Positions 26,421 to 34,622 of a stretch of 64,000 nt of DNA are shown here, piece by piece. Both the position numbers and the translations under genes were made by a program. The DNA is from an uncultured Pedosphaera sp. (GTDB taxonomy: Bacteria; Verrucomicrobiota; Verrucomicrobiia; Limisphaerales; Pedosphaeraceae): positions 1 to 64,000 of the forward strand of contig CAIXFN010000071.1 of NCBI GenBank assembly GCA_903918755.1. Reading direction: 5' to 3'. A model generated the notes under the pieces. The model saw only the letters and a list, made by a program, of their open reading frames with translations. It was not told the origin of the DNA and did not search any database. The first letter of the stretch is position 1; every line of letters begins with the position of its first letter.

Positions 26421-27872
26421 GTGCAATCCAGTCCTCGAACGGCCAGAACTCGCTTTCTTTTGCTCCTGAGCGGGGTGGTATTGCTCGTCCTGGTGCTGGC
26501 GATTCAATTTCGAAAGCCCCGGGAAACCGACGTCCAAAAGTATTTGGCCCGCTTGCGCGCCCAAGGTGAAAAAGTCACTTTTCAGGAGCTGATCCGCGGA
26601 ATCGCCCCGGACAGCAGCTTGGCGCACGACTTCATCCTGACGAATGTCCCACGGCTACCGAGCTGCAATCTGGACGCAAAAATTATATTCGACGACCCGT
26701 ACGGGCGACCGGGCCAGGCCGGCGTTGACTGGCGGAGTCCCCGGCCCCCGATGACCTCAACCAGCGGGGAAATCCTCACCTGGGATCAATTCAACGAAAT
26801 CATGCTCCAAGCTCAGGGACCGCTCGGCGAAATCCGGGAAAGCCTCAAGACGGCCAGTCTCGCCGGTAAAGTGGGAACGAACGCCATGGACTCGATGCCC
26901 GGAAGTATCTCCGCCTTCAGAAACTCCGCCCGTTGGTTCAATGTCAAAGTAACCGGTGAATTACACCAGGGCCGGCCGGCCGAGGCGCTGGCGGACATTG
27001 AAACCCTGGCCGCCTTGGCCAAGGTGAACCTTTCCCCGGCTAATTTGTTGAGCACGGCCTGGCGCATGGGAGCAAGCAAAATAGCTCTCTCCGCCACCTG
27101 GGAGGCGCTGCAATTCCCCGGTTGGTCGGACACTCAATTGGAGCAGATGCAAGAGGCCTGGGAGCCGCTCGACCAACTCACCATCGCCGAAGCAGGAATC
27201 GGCGGAGAGCGGGTTCTCGGCATCGAATACTGGGATCTGCTGCGAAGGTCCAGCATCTCGCCACTGGCAAACAGGGGAAAAACTGCTACCCGCACATGGC
27301 GCGAGTTGGTCAAAGAGTGGACGCCCGATGCCGGGTACCGCATCTATAAAATGACCAGCCTCAACCAGGATGAACTTTTTTATCTCGCAGGGTTTCAGGA
27401 AGCCATCGATACAATTCGCGCCGTCAAAGGGGGGCGGCCACAAGTTCTCCAAAATTTCAAAACCAACGCACCGGACCAAAAACTCGGACCGCCGTCCGGC
27501 CCCCCGTTTAATCGCTATTACTTTAGCAATCTGCTGATGCCAAAGCTATCGGGGTTGGTTCAGCATATGGCGCAGAGCGAAACGGTTCGCCAAATGACTC
27601 TGACAGCCATCGCGATCCGGCGCTACCAACTCCGTCACGGCATCCCACCGGCCGACCTGACGATGCTGTGCCCGGAGTTCCTGTCCCAGCCAACGTACGA
27701 TCCCATGAGTGGCAAACCCCTGCGCTACCGTCCCGGCACCAACGGCGATTGGCTCCTGTATTCCATCGGCGAAGATGGAGTCGATGACGGCGGTGATCCG
27801 ACGCCTCGAAAGGGTGCCACCGCCGGATTCTGGACGGGACGGGACGCCGTTTGGCCGCGGGCGGGTGAGTGA
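26421..27872 (+). CDS. Hypothetical membrane-anchored protein
   Basis: 483 aa with a GTG start; no ATG lies near the N-terminus. A transmembrane or signal-anchor helix spans about residues 12-29 (FLLLLSGVVLLVLVLAIQF), leaving a large extracytoplasmic domain that is mostly helical. The C-terminal segment KPLRYRPGTNGDWLLYSIGE, then DGVDDGGD, resembles the end of pseudopilin-like and uncharacterised proteins of Verrucomicrobiota and Planctomycetes. No catalytic motif was recognised. It is divergent from the subtilase, with starts 135 nt apart. Confidence 0.7.
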   Translation: MQSSPRTARTRFLLLLSGVVLLVLVLAIQFRKPRETDVQKYLARLRAQGEKVTFQELIRGIAPDSSLAHDFILTNVPRLPSCNLDAKIIFDDPYGRPGQAGVDWRSPRPPMTSTSGEILTWDQFNEIMLQAQGPLGEIRESLKTASLAGKVGTNAMDSMPGSISAFRNSARWFNVKVTGELHQGRPAEALADIETLAALAKVNLSPANLLSTAWRMGASKIALSATWEALQFPGWSDTQLEQMQEAWEPLDQLTIAEAGIGGERVLGIEYWDLLRRSSISPLANRGKTATRTWRELVKEWTPDAGYRIYKMTSLNQDELFYLAGFQEAIDTIRAVKGGRPQVLQNFKTNAPDQKLGPPSGPPFNRYYFSNLLMPKLSGLVQHMAQSETVRQMTLTAIAIRRYQLRHGIPPADLTMLCPEFLSQPTYDPMSGKPLRYRPGTNGDWLLYSIGEDGVDDGGDPTPRKGATAGFWTGRDAVWPRAGE

Positions 27873-27974
27873 ATGCTGGGGGGCTTTTGGTCGATCAAAT
27901 TTGATGGATTGATGGGGAACTGAGTTCGGGCTGGGGGATGTTGTTCAATGGCAATTATTAGTGGCGAATATTCA

Positions 27975-28052
27975 TCACCGGCCGGTCACTTTTAATTGTC
28001 GATGGCCAGCAAGCAAGAGAACGCCCTTTTCGACTCCGCTCAGGCGTTTCAT
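27975..28052 (-). pseudogene. Truncated remnant of the small membrane protein at 28918-29169
   Basis: The first 15 codons read MKRLSGVEKGVLLLAG, matching MKRHSGVEKGVLLLAA of the intact gene 1.1 kb away, after which the sequence diverges and stops (25 codons in all). The upstream DNA is also duplicated. It is best read as a 5' fragment left by a partial duplication, although a very short peptide cannot be excluded. Confidence 0.55.
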
Positions 28053-28245
28053 AAGGACGCGGGCCGGGTTTTCATTTTTGCGCGTTTCTCCTGCATTGGA
28101 TGTGTATCCGAGGGTCGGAATGCCGAGGCTTGGACGGTTGTGGCTATGGCAGGCAAAACCATTTGGAAGGATGTTTCCATAATTTCGGGGTTTTGCAAGT
28201 TGCTTGGGGAGATGATTGGCGGTCAAGGGAGCCTTTAGATTTTGG
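28009..28245 (-). repeat. Degenerate duplicated segment, copy 1
   Basis: Diverged copy of 29126-29348. The best-conserved block is GCAAGCAAGAGAACGCC through GCGTTTCAT (28009-28052), identical to the other copy at about 40 of 44 positions; weaker similarity with small indels runs on (for example ACGGTTGTGG and the GGCA.GCAAA.CCATTT stretch). It covers the start of the small gene plus about 190 nt upstream. The flanks, 27873-28008 and 28246-28465, hold no convincing gene; the latter carries a GC-rich degenerate element. Confidence 0.65.
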
Positions 28246-28329
28246 GAGCACTGCGATGGGGTCCCGAAGGAGCGAGGCAAGCCCAGGGGCCAACTGATGG
28301 GCAAACCTTGCGGCGGGAAATTCCGAGCC

Positions 28330-28465
28330 CGCGCAAGGCGTGTGCCGCCCCGCTGGGGCTGGGGTTAGATGGGGAATGGCGCAGGCTATAAACATGGTGA
28401 ACCGACGGCGCTTTTGCCGTCCATCCGGGTGCCCAAATCTCGGCGTCGGCGAGTTGCCCCCCTCC
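28330..28465. repeat. Degenerate GC-rich intergenic repeat element
   Basis: The stretch with GTGCCGCCCCGCTGGGGCTG, GGCGCAGGCTATAAACATGG and ACGGCGCTTTTGCCGTCC contains several short inverted repeats (CCCCGCTGGGG, ACGGCGC-TTTT-GCCGT). It resembles the palindromic intergenic repeats common in Planctomycetes and Verrucomicrobiota, as also seen at 42.2-42.5 kb. The family link is inferred by eye. Confidence 0.4.
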
Positions 28466-28870
28466 TCAGGGGCAGCGGTTGAAACGTTTGCGCAACTTGG
28501 ATACAAAAATCGTCACCAAAACCGGCAGCAAGCAAACAATCTCCGCCAACGGCACAATTCCAAAATACATCGAGTTCGATGAGGAGAAGCGCAATCTGAT
28601 CATGTCAAAATAGAAGTAATTGCCCCAAGTCGCAAACAGAAAGGCAAGCGTAAACATTAGAACCAGCCAGAAAAACGACCGGGTATAGTGTAACAGCCAC
28701 AGAACACAGCAATATGGCGCGACCGACACCAGGCACACGGGCCCAGCAAAGCCGCTGTCTATCGCCCACGCCACTTGAGCAAATGTCAGGAGAAACCCAC
28801 AAATCGCCAACACCTTTGTGCCGAGCCGTAAAAGATTAGCCGCTTTTTGCACACGTCTTGCCGGGGACAT
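28466..28870 (-). CDS. Hypothetical integral membrane protein
   Basis: 134 aa with four hydrophobic segments, about residues 17-38 (LGTKVLAICGFLLTFAQVAW), 42-62, 66-86 (FFWLVLMFTLAFLFATW) and 103-123 (FGIVPLAEIVCLLPVLVTIF), and a basic C-terminus (SKLRKRFNRCP). No family recognised. It lies 47 nt downstream of the small membrane protein at 28918-29169 and may be co-transcribed with it. Base composition is more AT-rich than the neighbours, which may mean a foreign origin. Confidence 0.6.
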   Translation of the reverse strand: MSPARRVQKAANLLRLGTKVLAICGFLLTFAQVAWAIDSGFAGPVCLVSVAPYCCVLWLLHYTRSFFWLVLMFTLAFLFATWGNYFYFDMIRLRFSSSNSMYFGIVPLAEIVCLLPVLVTIFVSKLRKRFNRCP

Positions 28871-28917
28871 TCATGACGCAAATTACCATAGGCAGGTGGC
28901 TGTGTGCGGACATCAGA

Positions 28918-29169
28918 CTAGTCGTATCTTTTCGTCAGCACCGCCCAGCCAATCCCACTGCCCAAAAGCAGGGAGAGAACTCCATAGACCCGTGACGCAT
29001 TGGGAGAGACGTGCTCGCCGTACGAACTTCCTGCCCCAGATTTATAGCCACTGGTTCCGGGATGAATAATTACCATATCTTGTGGATAAATTATCAGGTA
29101 AAAGCCAACCATCATGAATAGAGCGGCAAGCAAGAGAACGCCTTTTTCGACTCCGCTATGGCGTTTCAT
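28918..29169 (-). CDS. Small membrane protein, intact copy of a duplicated 5' region
   Basis: 83 aa from the ATG at 29169 (MKRHSGVEKGVLLLAALFMM). Two hydrophobic segments flank a polar loop: about residues 10-28 and 61-78 (VYGVLSLLLGSGIGWAVL). The frame is open to 29358, but the upstream part aligns with the other copy only with indels, so it is more likely 5' untranslated sequence. No family recognised. Confidence 0.55.
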   Translation of the reverse strand: MKRHSGVEKGVLLLAALFMMVGFYLIIYPQDMVIIHPGTSGYKSGAGSSYGEHVSPNASRVYGVLSLLLGSGIGWAVLTKRYD

Positions 29170-29348
29170 AGGGAAATGAGCAGGTTTTTCATTTGCCTTG
29201 GATGGCGCAATGATGGAATTCGGAAACTTCGACGGTTGTGGTTCTGGCATGCAAAGCCATTTAGGGAAATGGTTCCATAGCTTCGGTGATATTGCAAATT
29301 GCACGGGGGAGGAATTGATGGACGAGTGCCCTCCAGATTTCCAGCGGC
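29126..29348 (-). repeat. Degenerate duplicated segment, copy 2
   Basis: Partner of 28009-28245. It includes the first codons of the intact small gene and about 180 nt of its upstream region. The conserved block around the start codon suggests either a recent partial duplication or selection on the translation start. Both copies are in the same orientation about 1.1 kb apart. Confidence 0.65.
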
Positions 29349-29457
29349 AAAATTCCAAACTCCGTGGGTGAACTTTGCGATTTTGGGGCTATCGATACAG
29401 TCCGATCTGGATCATTCGAGGGCCGTGCGGAAGGAGGTCGGGAGTGCCAAATGTCAG

Positions 29458-29500
29458 AGCCTCGTCACCTCGGCTGCTACCATAGTTTAATGGTAGAAGC
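29458..29500 (+). repeat. Dispersed motif copy C with hairpin
   Basis: AGCCTCGTCACCTCGGCTGCTAC repeats the motif of 255-283 and continues into an imperfect stem-loop: GCTGCTACCA (29473-29482), loop TAGTTTAA, TGGTAGAAGC (29491-29500). It lies about 90 nt beyond the rlmN stop, the only gene flanking it on that side. It could be a transcript end or part of a mobile repeat. Confidence 0.5.
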
Positions 29501-29587
29501 TGAGGAATCAGTCGAATGGTTTTGGCTGGGCGGCGAGGGAGGCAGACCCGAACCGGCTGAAGCTGGAACTCCAAGCCTGGGCCGCTA

Positions 29588-30769
29588 TCAGCGGGCGGGG
29601 ACTGCCGCTACCTTTTTCTGGGCTTGCTCGACTTTTTCGCGTTGGAGGCGCAACTGGCCGCAGGCGGCGGCGATGTCGTGGCCTTTTTCGCGGCGGAGGG
29701 TGGCAACGACGCGCTGGTCTTCCAACGCGGCGAGGAAGCCTTCCTGGACGCTTTCCGAGGGGCGCACCCAGTCCAGGCCTTCCACCCGGTTGTAGGGGAT
29801 GAGATTGACCTTGGCGTTCAGGCGGTTGGCCAGGGCGGCCAGCGGCTTGATTTGCTCCAGACCATCGTTCACCCCGGAAATCAGGATGTATTCGAGCGTG
29901 ATCATGCGCTCCTTGCGCTTTTGATAGTACTCGCAGGCCAGGGTCAGTTCCGACAACGGGAACTTGCGGTTGACGGGCATGATCTTGTTGCGGGTCTCGT
30001 CGGTCGCACCGTGGAGGGAGATCGCCAGACGGAATTGCAGGGGATCATCCGCGAGGCGCCGGATCTGGGGCGCCAGGCCGCTGGTAGAGATGGTGATCTT
30101 GCGCGCGCCGATCCCACCGCCCCAGGGAGCATTCAGGATACGGAGGGCGGTAAGCAGGTTTTCGTAATTCGCCAGCGGCTCGCCCATGCCCATGATGACG
30201 AGGTTGTTGATCAAACGTTCGGGCGAGGCGGCCTTGAGGGCGGGCGCGGCCGAATCCGCAGCGGGAGCGACGCCGCCGTCCGCGGCTGGGGCAGGAACGG
30301 TCTGCTGGAGATGCCAACGCTCGACGGCCAGCACCTGCTCCACGATCTCATCGGGCCGCAAATTCCGTTTGTAGCCATCCAAGCCGCTGGCGCAAAACTT
30401 GCAACCGTAGGCGCAGCCCACCTGGGTGGAAACACAGAGGGTATGACGGTCGCTCGCCTCGCCATAAAGAGCCGGATTGGCGGGGATCAACACGCTTTCG
30501 ATCAGGGACTGATCATCCAGACGCCAGAGAAACTTGATGGTGCCATCCTCGGCGCGGTGCAATTGCACCAGGGCCAGGGACTGGAGGGTGTAATGCTTCC
30601 GAAGCAGATCGCGCAAGACCTTGGGCAGGTTGGTCATAGCGTCCCACGAAGTCACGCGACGACCGTAAACCCAATCGAGCGCCTGGGTGGCGCGGTAAGC
30701 CGGCTGGTTCCAGTCACGAAACTGGGCCTGCAATTCGTCCGCCAGCAAAGATTTTATATCACGTACCAC
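29588..30769 (-). CDS. rlmN: 23S rRNA (adenine-C2)-methyltransferase / dual-specificity methyltransferase RlmN
   Basis: 393 aa with a GTG start at 30769 preceded by AAGGTGG. The radical SAM cysteines are C119, C123 and C126 in GCAYGCKFC; other RlmN motifs are NLVIMGMGEPLANYEN, RLAISLHGATDETRNKIMP, EYILISGVND and NLIPYNRVEG. It methylates A2503 of 23S rRNA and A37 of some tRNAs. An Ala/Pro-rich insertion of about 25 residues (around 150-175, TVPAPAADGGVAPA...) sits between the radical SAM motif and the SAM-binding GMGEP. It lies 25 nt downstream of the glycosyltransferase, at the end of the heptose operon. Confidence 0.94.
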   Translation of the reverse strand: MVRDIKSLLADELQAQFRDWNQPAYRATQALDWVYGRRVTSWDAMTNLPKVLRDLLRKHYTLQSLALVQLHRAEDGTIKFLWRLDDQSLIESVLIPANPALYGEASDRHTLCVSTQVGCAYGCKFCASGLDGYKRNLRPDEIVEQVLAVERWHLQQTVPAPAADGGVAPAADSAAPALKAASPERLINNLVIMGMGEPLANYENLLTALRILNAPWGGGIGARKITISTSGLAPQIRRLADDPLQFRLAISLHGATDETRNKIMPVNRKFPLSELTLACEYYQKRKERMITLEYILISGVNDGLEQIKPLAALANRLNAKVNLIPYNRVEGLDWVRPSESVQEGFLAALEDQRVVATLRREKGHDIAAACGQLRLQREKVEQAQKKVAAVPAR

Positions 30770-30794
30770 AAGCCACCTTAACCGATCCGCCCGC

Positions 30795-31952
30795 TCAAGC
30801 GAGCTTAAGTTCACGGAGTTGCCCCAGGAATACGTGCTCAAAGTTCTCCATGGTGAGCAACGAGGGATCCACCTGGATCTGCGGCCGCCAGCCGGGGGTG
30901 AGAATGCGGTCGGCCCATTGGAGCACCGCTTCGGTGATGGCGCGGGAGTCCCGGATGGGGACCAGATCGCCATTGATCCCCGGCCGGATGAGGTCGCTGG
31001 CCCCGGTGTTCAGGGTGGTAATCACGGGCAGGCCACACGCCAGGGCCTCGACCACGGTCAGGGCCAGACCGTCCTCGAGGGAGGGCAGCAGGAACAAATC
31101 CGCCTGGCGAAGATGGTTGGCCAGCTCCGCGTGGGGCATGGAATCCAACCAGGTGATGGGGAGGTCGTTGTAGGCCGCGAGCAGGGGTTTGAAATCGTCA
31201 GCAATGATGCGACGGAGCACGAAGCGAATATTCGGGATCTTTTGCCACAACTCGCGGAAGGCGGCGAACAGATAGGGACTGCCCTTGCGGAGGCACTGGG
31301 TGCCGGTGGCAATGAGCGTCAAAGGTCGGTCTTTGGGCCGCTCGCCGGTCGCCGGTTGGAAGGCGGCGAGGTTGATCGGACGGGGATGGGGCAGAATGTT
31401 CTCCGGCTTGAAGCCCCGCTCCAGAAAAGTCCGGGTGACGAAGGAACTGGCAGAAAGCACGTAATCCACGTGCTCCATCATGGCGCGGGAGCGTTCATAA
31501 TGATGACGCGCCACCGGGGGAAAGGGGGATTTCCAGCGCTTTTGTTCCTCGGTCAAAATATTCCAAAAATTCTCGGGATGGGAGTTGCCGGCATCCAAAA
31601 AAGTCTTGCCGCCATGCGCGCGCGCCCATTGAAACGAGGCGTTGGCGTAGCCGTAGCTGGAGATGACATTGTCGCCAGGCTGCAACTGGCCGCGGACCCA
31701 GCGATCAAACCAGGGATGCAGGCGGAAGCGGAACGATTCCGCGGCGAAGGCGGAAACCGTGCGCGCGCCGGCGTAATTGAGCAGGCCAATGACGGGTTTG
31801 AGGCGGGTCACGGAGGCCGGCAGACCGTCCACGCCGCGCCGGGTGCCCATGGCCAGGAAACGCAGCCGGCCGTGCTTATGCAAGGCCAGGGCTTCGTTGT
31901 CATAAATCGAAGCGTGGCCGGGCGAGGCAATCACGAAATTGGCGGCGGACAT
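30795..31952 (-). CDS. Glycosyltransferase family 4 (GT-B)
   Basis: 385 aa from the ATG at 31952. The C-terminal half has GT-B/GT4 features: RPLTLIATGTQCLRKGSPYL for the nucleotide-sugar site region, then MPHAELANHLRQADLFLLPS, LEDGLALTVVEALACGLPVI and TTLNTGASDLI. The EDGLALTVVEA motif corresponds to the EX7E retaining-transferase motif. It probably adds a sugar, perhaps the heptose made by its upstream neighbours, to a surface glycan. Donor and acceptor are not shown by the sequence. It lies 73 nt downstream of the HddA stop. Confidence 0.87.
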   Translation of the reverse strand: MSAANFVIASPGHASIYDNEALALHKHGRLRFLAMGTRRGVDGLPASVTRLKPVIGLLNYAGARTVSAFAAESFRFRLHPWFDRWVRGQLQPGDNVISSYGYANASFQWARAHGGKTFLDAGNSHPENFWNILTEEQKRWKSPFPPVARHHYERSRAMMEHVDYVLSASSFVTRTFLERGFKPENILPHPRPINLAAFQPATGERPKDRPLTLIATGTQCLRKGSPYLFAAFRELWQKIPNIRFVLRRIIADDFKPLLAAYNDLPITWLDSMPHAELANHLRQADLFLLPSLEDGLALTVVEALACGLPVITTLNTGASDLIRPGINGDLVPIRDSRAITEAVLQWADRILTPGWRPQIQVDPSLLTMENFEHVFLGQLRELKLA

Positions 31953-32025
31953 CGGCGGATACGTTAGAGATTGGGCCAAGGTTGGCAAGGCGAATGCGCC
32001 CCCGCTACCGGACGGCGCCTGGAAC

Positions 32026-33009
32026 TCAGCGATGCACGAAAATGATGCGGCTGCCGTGCTGTTCAAACCGGAAATCCATCCGGCGCAAGTCGCCCAAAGC
32101 GGCGGCGATGGCTTCATGGCGGTCCGGCGGCGCGCAAAACATCAGGAAGCCACCCGCGCCCGCCCCGAGCAATTTACCGCCGACCGCGCCCGCCCGGCGG
32201 GCCTTCTCATACCAGTCATCAATGACACTGGAACTGATGCCGGAGGTGAGGCTCTTCTTCAACAACCAGCCTTCATGGATGATTTCGCCGAAGGCTTCGG
32301 GCTGATTGCGCTGCAATTCCTCGCGCAACCGGTGGGCCAGTTCGACCATGCGGCCCATGACCTTCTGCTTTTTTCGCTCCGAGCCGACGGCAGTTTGTTG
32401 GTGTTGCAGGATGCTCGAGGCGCTCCGGGTGATGCCGGTGTAAAACACCAGGATGCTCGCCTGCAAGTGCGCGACGGTTTGGGTCCGACAAATGATGGGC
32501 TCAACCGTGACGGAGTCGTCGCGGTTGAACTGGATGAAATTCAACCCGCCATAGGCCGCCGCATATTGATCCTGCAGGCCGATGGGCTCGCCGCACTTTT
32601 CGATTTCAATGGTGCAGGCTTCGCGGGCCAGTTGCTCGGCGCCGGCGAACCGTTCGGCATACGCGTGCAAGGCATGCAGCAGGCCCACGGTAAAGGAACT
32701 CGAACTGCCCAGGCCGGTGCCGCGCGCGGGAATGTCCGCGACGGAAGTGATTTCGATGCCGCCGGTGAGACCCAGCATCTTCATGGCTTCGCGCACCAGC
32801 GGGTGCTTGATGCGGGCCACGGAGCGGGCGTTTTCCGTGCGGGAATAGCTCACCCGGATGTGGTCATCAAATTTCTTGTTGATCGTGACGTAAACGAAAT
32901 GGTTGATGGCAGTGGACAGGACGGCCCCGCCAAAGCGGCGATAATAAACCGGCAGGTCACTGCCCCCGCCCACAAAACTCATCCGTAAGGGTGTCCGGCT
33001 GATAATCAC
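32026..33009 (-). CDS. hddA: D-glycero-alpha-D-manno-heptose 7-phosphate kinase-like GHMP kinase
   Basis: 327 aa, GTG start overlapping the upstream stop by 4 nt. The N-terminus RTPLRMSFVGGGSDLPVYY and the ATP loop ARGTGLGSSSSFTVGLL are characteristic of HddA-type GHMP kinases; GLQDQYAAAYGGLNFIQF and LLGAGAGGFLMFC follow. The expected reaction is phosphorylation of D-glycero-alpha-D-manno-heptose 7-phosphate at C1. L-fucose kinase-like relatives are possible, but the fused HddC-GmhB gene next door supports the heptose assignment. Confidence 0.88.
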   Translation of the reverse strand: MIISRTPLRMSFVGGGSDLPVYYRRFGGAVLSTAINHFVYVTINKKFDDHIRVSYSRTENARSVARIKHPLVREAMKMLGLTGGIEITSVADIPARGTGLGSSSSFTVGLLHALHAYAERFAGAEQLAREACTIEIEKCGEPIGLQDQYAAAYGGLNFIQFNRDDSVTVEPIICRTQTVAHLQASILVFYTGITRSASSILQHQQTAVGSERKKQKVMGRMVELAHRLREELQRNQPEAFGEIIHEGWLLKKSLTSGISSSVIDDWYEKARRAGAVGGKLLGAGAGGFLMFCAPPDRHEAIAAALGDLRRMDFRFEQHGSRIIFVHR

Positions 33010-34316
33010 AGGCTTGTTCTTGCCAGAATGAGGTGGACCGCGTCGAGCAAGTTATCCGCCACCAATCCGGGCGCACCCGGGAATTTGGCGTCACTTCCCG
33101 CATGCCCGGTGCGGACCATTATCCCGGGCAGGCCGGCCACGCGCGCGGTTTCCAAGTCGATGGTGGTATCGCCGATCATCCAGGACGCGGCGAGGTCCAG
33201 ATTCAAATCCGCGGCGGCCTGCCGGAGCATGCCGATTCCCGGCTTCCGGCATTCACAGTCGATTTTTAGTTCCGGCCGTTCGCCGGGATAGCCCTTGTGC
33301 GGGTGATGCGGGCAATAGTAGATCCGGTCAACAAAAGCGTGCTCCCGACCGAGGAGGGTTTCCATTTTGTTGTGGATGACGCCCAGTTCGGCCTCGGTGC
33401 AAAAGCCTTTGGCGATCACGGGCTGATTCGTCACCACCACGACGCGCCAGCCGTGGTGATTCAATTCGCGCACCGCCGCGGCCACCCCGGGCAGCAAAAC
33501 CAATTGCTCCGGGGAACGGAGCCCGTCCATTTCCTCAATCAACGTGCCGTCCCGGTCCAGGAACACTGCCCGTTGGGGCGTGCCGAGGGAGTTGCGGCGT
33601 ACAACCCCAGCGGTGAGTTCCGCCTGGATCTTGTCGTAGCGTTCCGGTGTGCCGATATCCTTGATATATTCCGGGCTGTTGTAAGCCAGCAACCGGGCAC
33701 CTCGAGCCAGCATGGCCGGGAACAAATCTTTGCCAAAATCGAGGGACTGGGTTGAGCCCGCCCAGGGCGTCAAGGCGGACTTGGTGAGGACATACAATCC
33801 GGCATTGACCAGATTCTGGAACCAACGATCCGCCGGATGCGGCCGGTTGTGAAACGCGGTCACCCACCCTGCCCCATCGGCTTCAATGAGATCGGAGTCG
33901 AGCGGATGATCATTGGGGTGAACCAGCAGCGTGGCGTCCGCGCCCTGATCCAGATGCGCCTTGGCCAATCGCCCCAAATCCACGTTGACCATGGTGTCGC
34001 CGTACATGACCACGAACTGCTCCGCCAGGATATCCAGCGCGGCCAACACCGCCCCGGCCGTACCCAGGGGTTCCTTTTCCACGACTGTGCGGACCCGCAC
34101 GCCCCAGCGGGAGCCGTCGCCGAAATGCCGTTCGATGACTTCCGCCCGATGGCAGGCGAAAATGAGGATGTCCGTGAACCCGTGGGATTTGGCCAGCTCG
34201 ATCTGGTGCTCCAACAGCGGACGGCCGTCAAAGGGGATCATCGGCTTGGGCAAATCGCCCAACCGCGCGCGCAAGCGCGTGCCCATACCGCCTGCCAGAA
34301 TGACAAGTTGATTCAT
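33006..34316 (-). CDS. HddC-like heptose-1-P nucleotidyltransferase fused to GmhB-like phosphatase
   Basis: 436 aa with two enzymes in one chain. Residues 1-240 are a nucleotidyltransferase (LAGGMGTRLR, DLPKPMIPF, EPLGTAGAVLAAL, MYGDTMVNVD) of the HddC type, which makes GDP-D-glycero-alpha-D-manno-heptose. Residues 247-436 are a HAD-IIIA histidinol-phosphatase/GmhB-like phosphatase with D254 and D256 in FLDRDGTLI, VTNQPVIAKG, the zinc-site CPHHPHKG and CECRKP, and IGDTTIDLETA. GmhB dephosphorylates the C7 phosphate of heptose 1,7-bisphosphate, the step between HddA and HddC. First gene of the minus-strand operon; sedoheptulose-7-P isomerase is not in the window. Confidence 0.88.
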   Translation of the reverse strand: MNQLVILAGGMGTRLRARLGDLPKPMIPFDGRPLLEHQIELAKSHGFTDILIFACHRAEVIERHFGDGSRWGVRVRTVVEKEPLGTAGAVLAALDILAEQFVVMYGDTMVNVDLGRLAKAHLDQGADATLLVHPNDHPLDSDLIEADGAGWVTAFHNRPHPADRWFQNLVNAGLYVLTKSALTPWAGSTQSLDFGKDLFPAMLARGARLLAYNSPEYIKDIGTPERYDKIQAELTAGVVRRNSLGTPQRAVFLDRDGTLIEEMDGLRSPEQLVLLPGVAAAVRELNHHGWRVVVVTNQPVIAKGFCTEAELGVIHNKMETLLGREHAFVDRIYYCPHHPHKGYPGERPELKIDCECRKPGIGMLRQAAADLNLDLAASWMIGDTTIDLETARVAGLPGIMVRTGHAGSDAKFPGAPGLVADNLLDAVHLILARTSL

Positions 34317-34622
34317 GAAAATGTGACGAACCGAAAAAACTGTGCGTCATCAGCGCCCCAACACCCACCGGCCGGGCTGCGGAAGCCCCGGAAAATCAAG
34401 GTCGCGAAGTCGCATCGGGCGAGAAGATGGCAAAGGCGGACCGGCGCTGTCAATCCCCGCGGAAAGGGAAACGCAAGGAGCACCCTTCCGCAGGGGGCAG
34501 CCAGAGTCGAGCCCCGTTGTCACCGGTTTGTAACCCGGAAGCCTTGCCCCCGTAACACCGCATTGCGACAAACTCCGCGACGTGGTGAGGGCAAAAACAG
34601 TCAGCCGGTGAAACAACTTATT

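Noticed and set aside
21169-26469. Several long plus-strand frames across the subtilase (for example 22609-24039 and 25051-26469)
   Set aside because: They are Gly/Val/Ile/Arg-rich shadows of the minus-strand subtilase, which has a signal peptide and an intact catalytic triad.
29170-29358. N-terminal extension of the small membrane protein at 28918-29169
   Set aside because: The matching upstream segment in the duplicate copy aligns only with frame-breaking indels, so it is better read as non-coding sequence.
33837-34622. The long upstream extension of the PEP-CTERM frame
   Set aside because: It overlaps the heptose nucleotidyltransferase on the other strand and the signal peptide begins at the internal ATG 34623.
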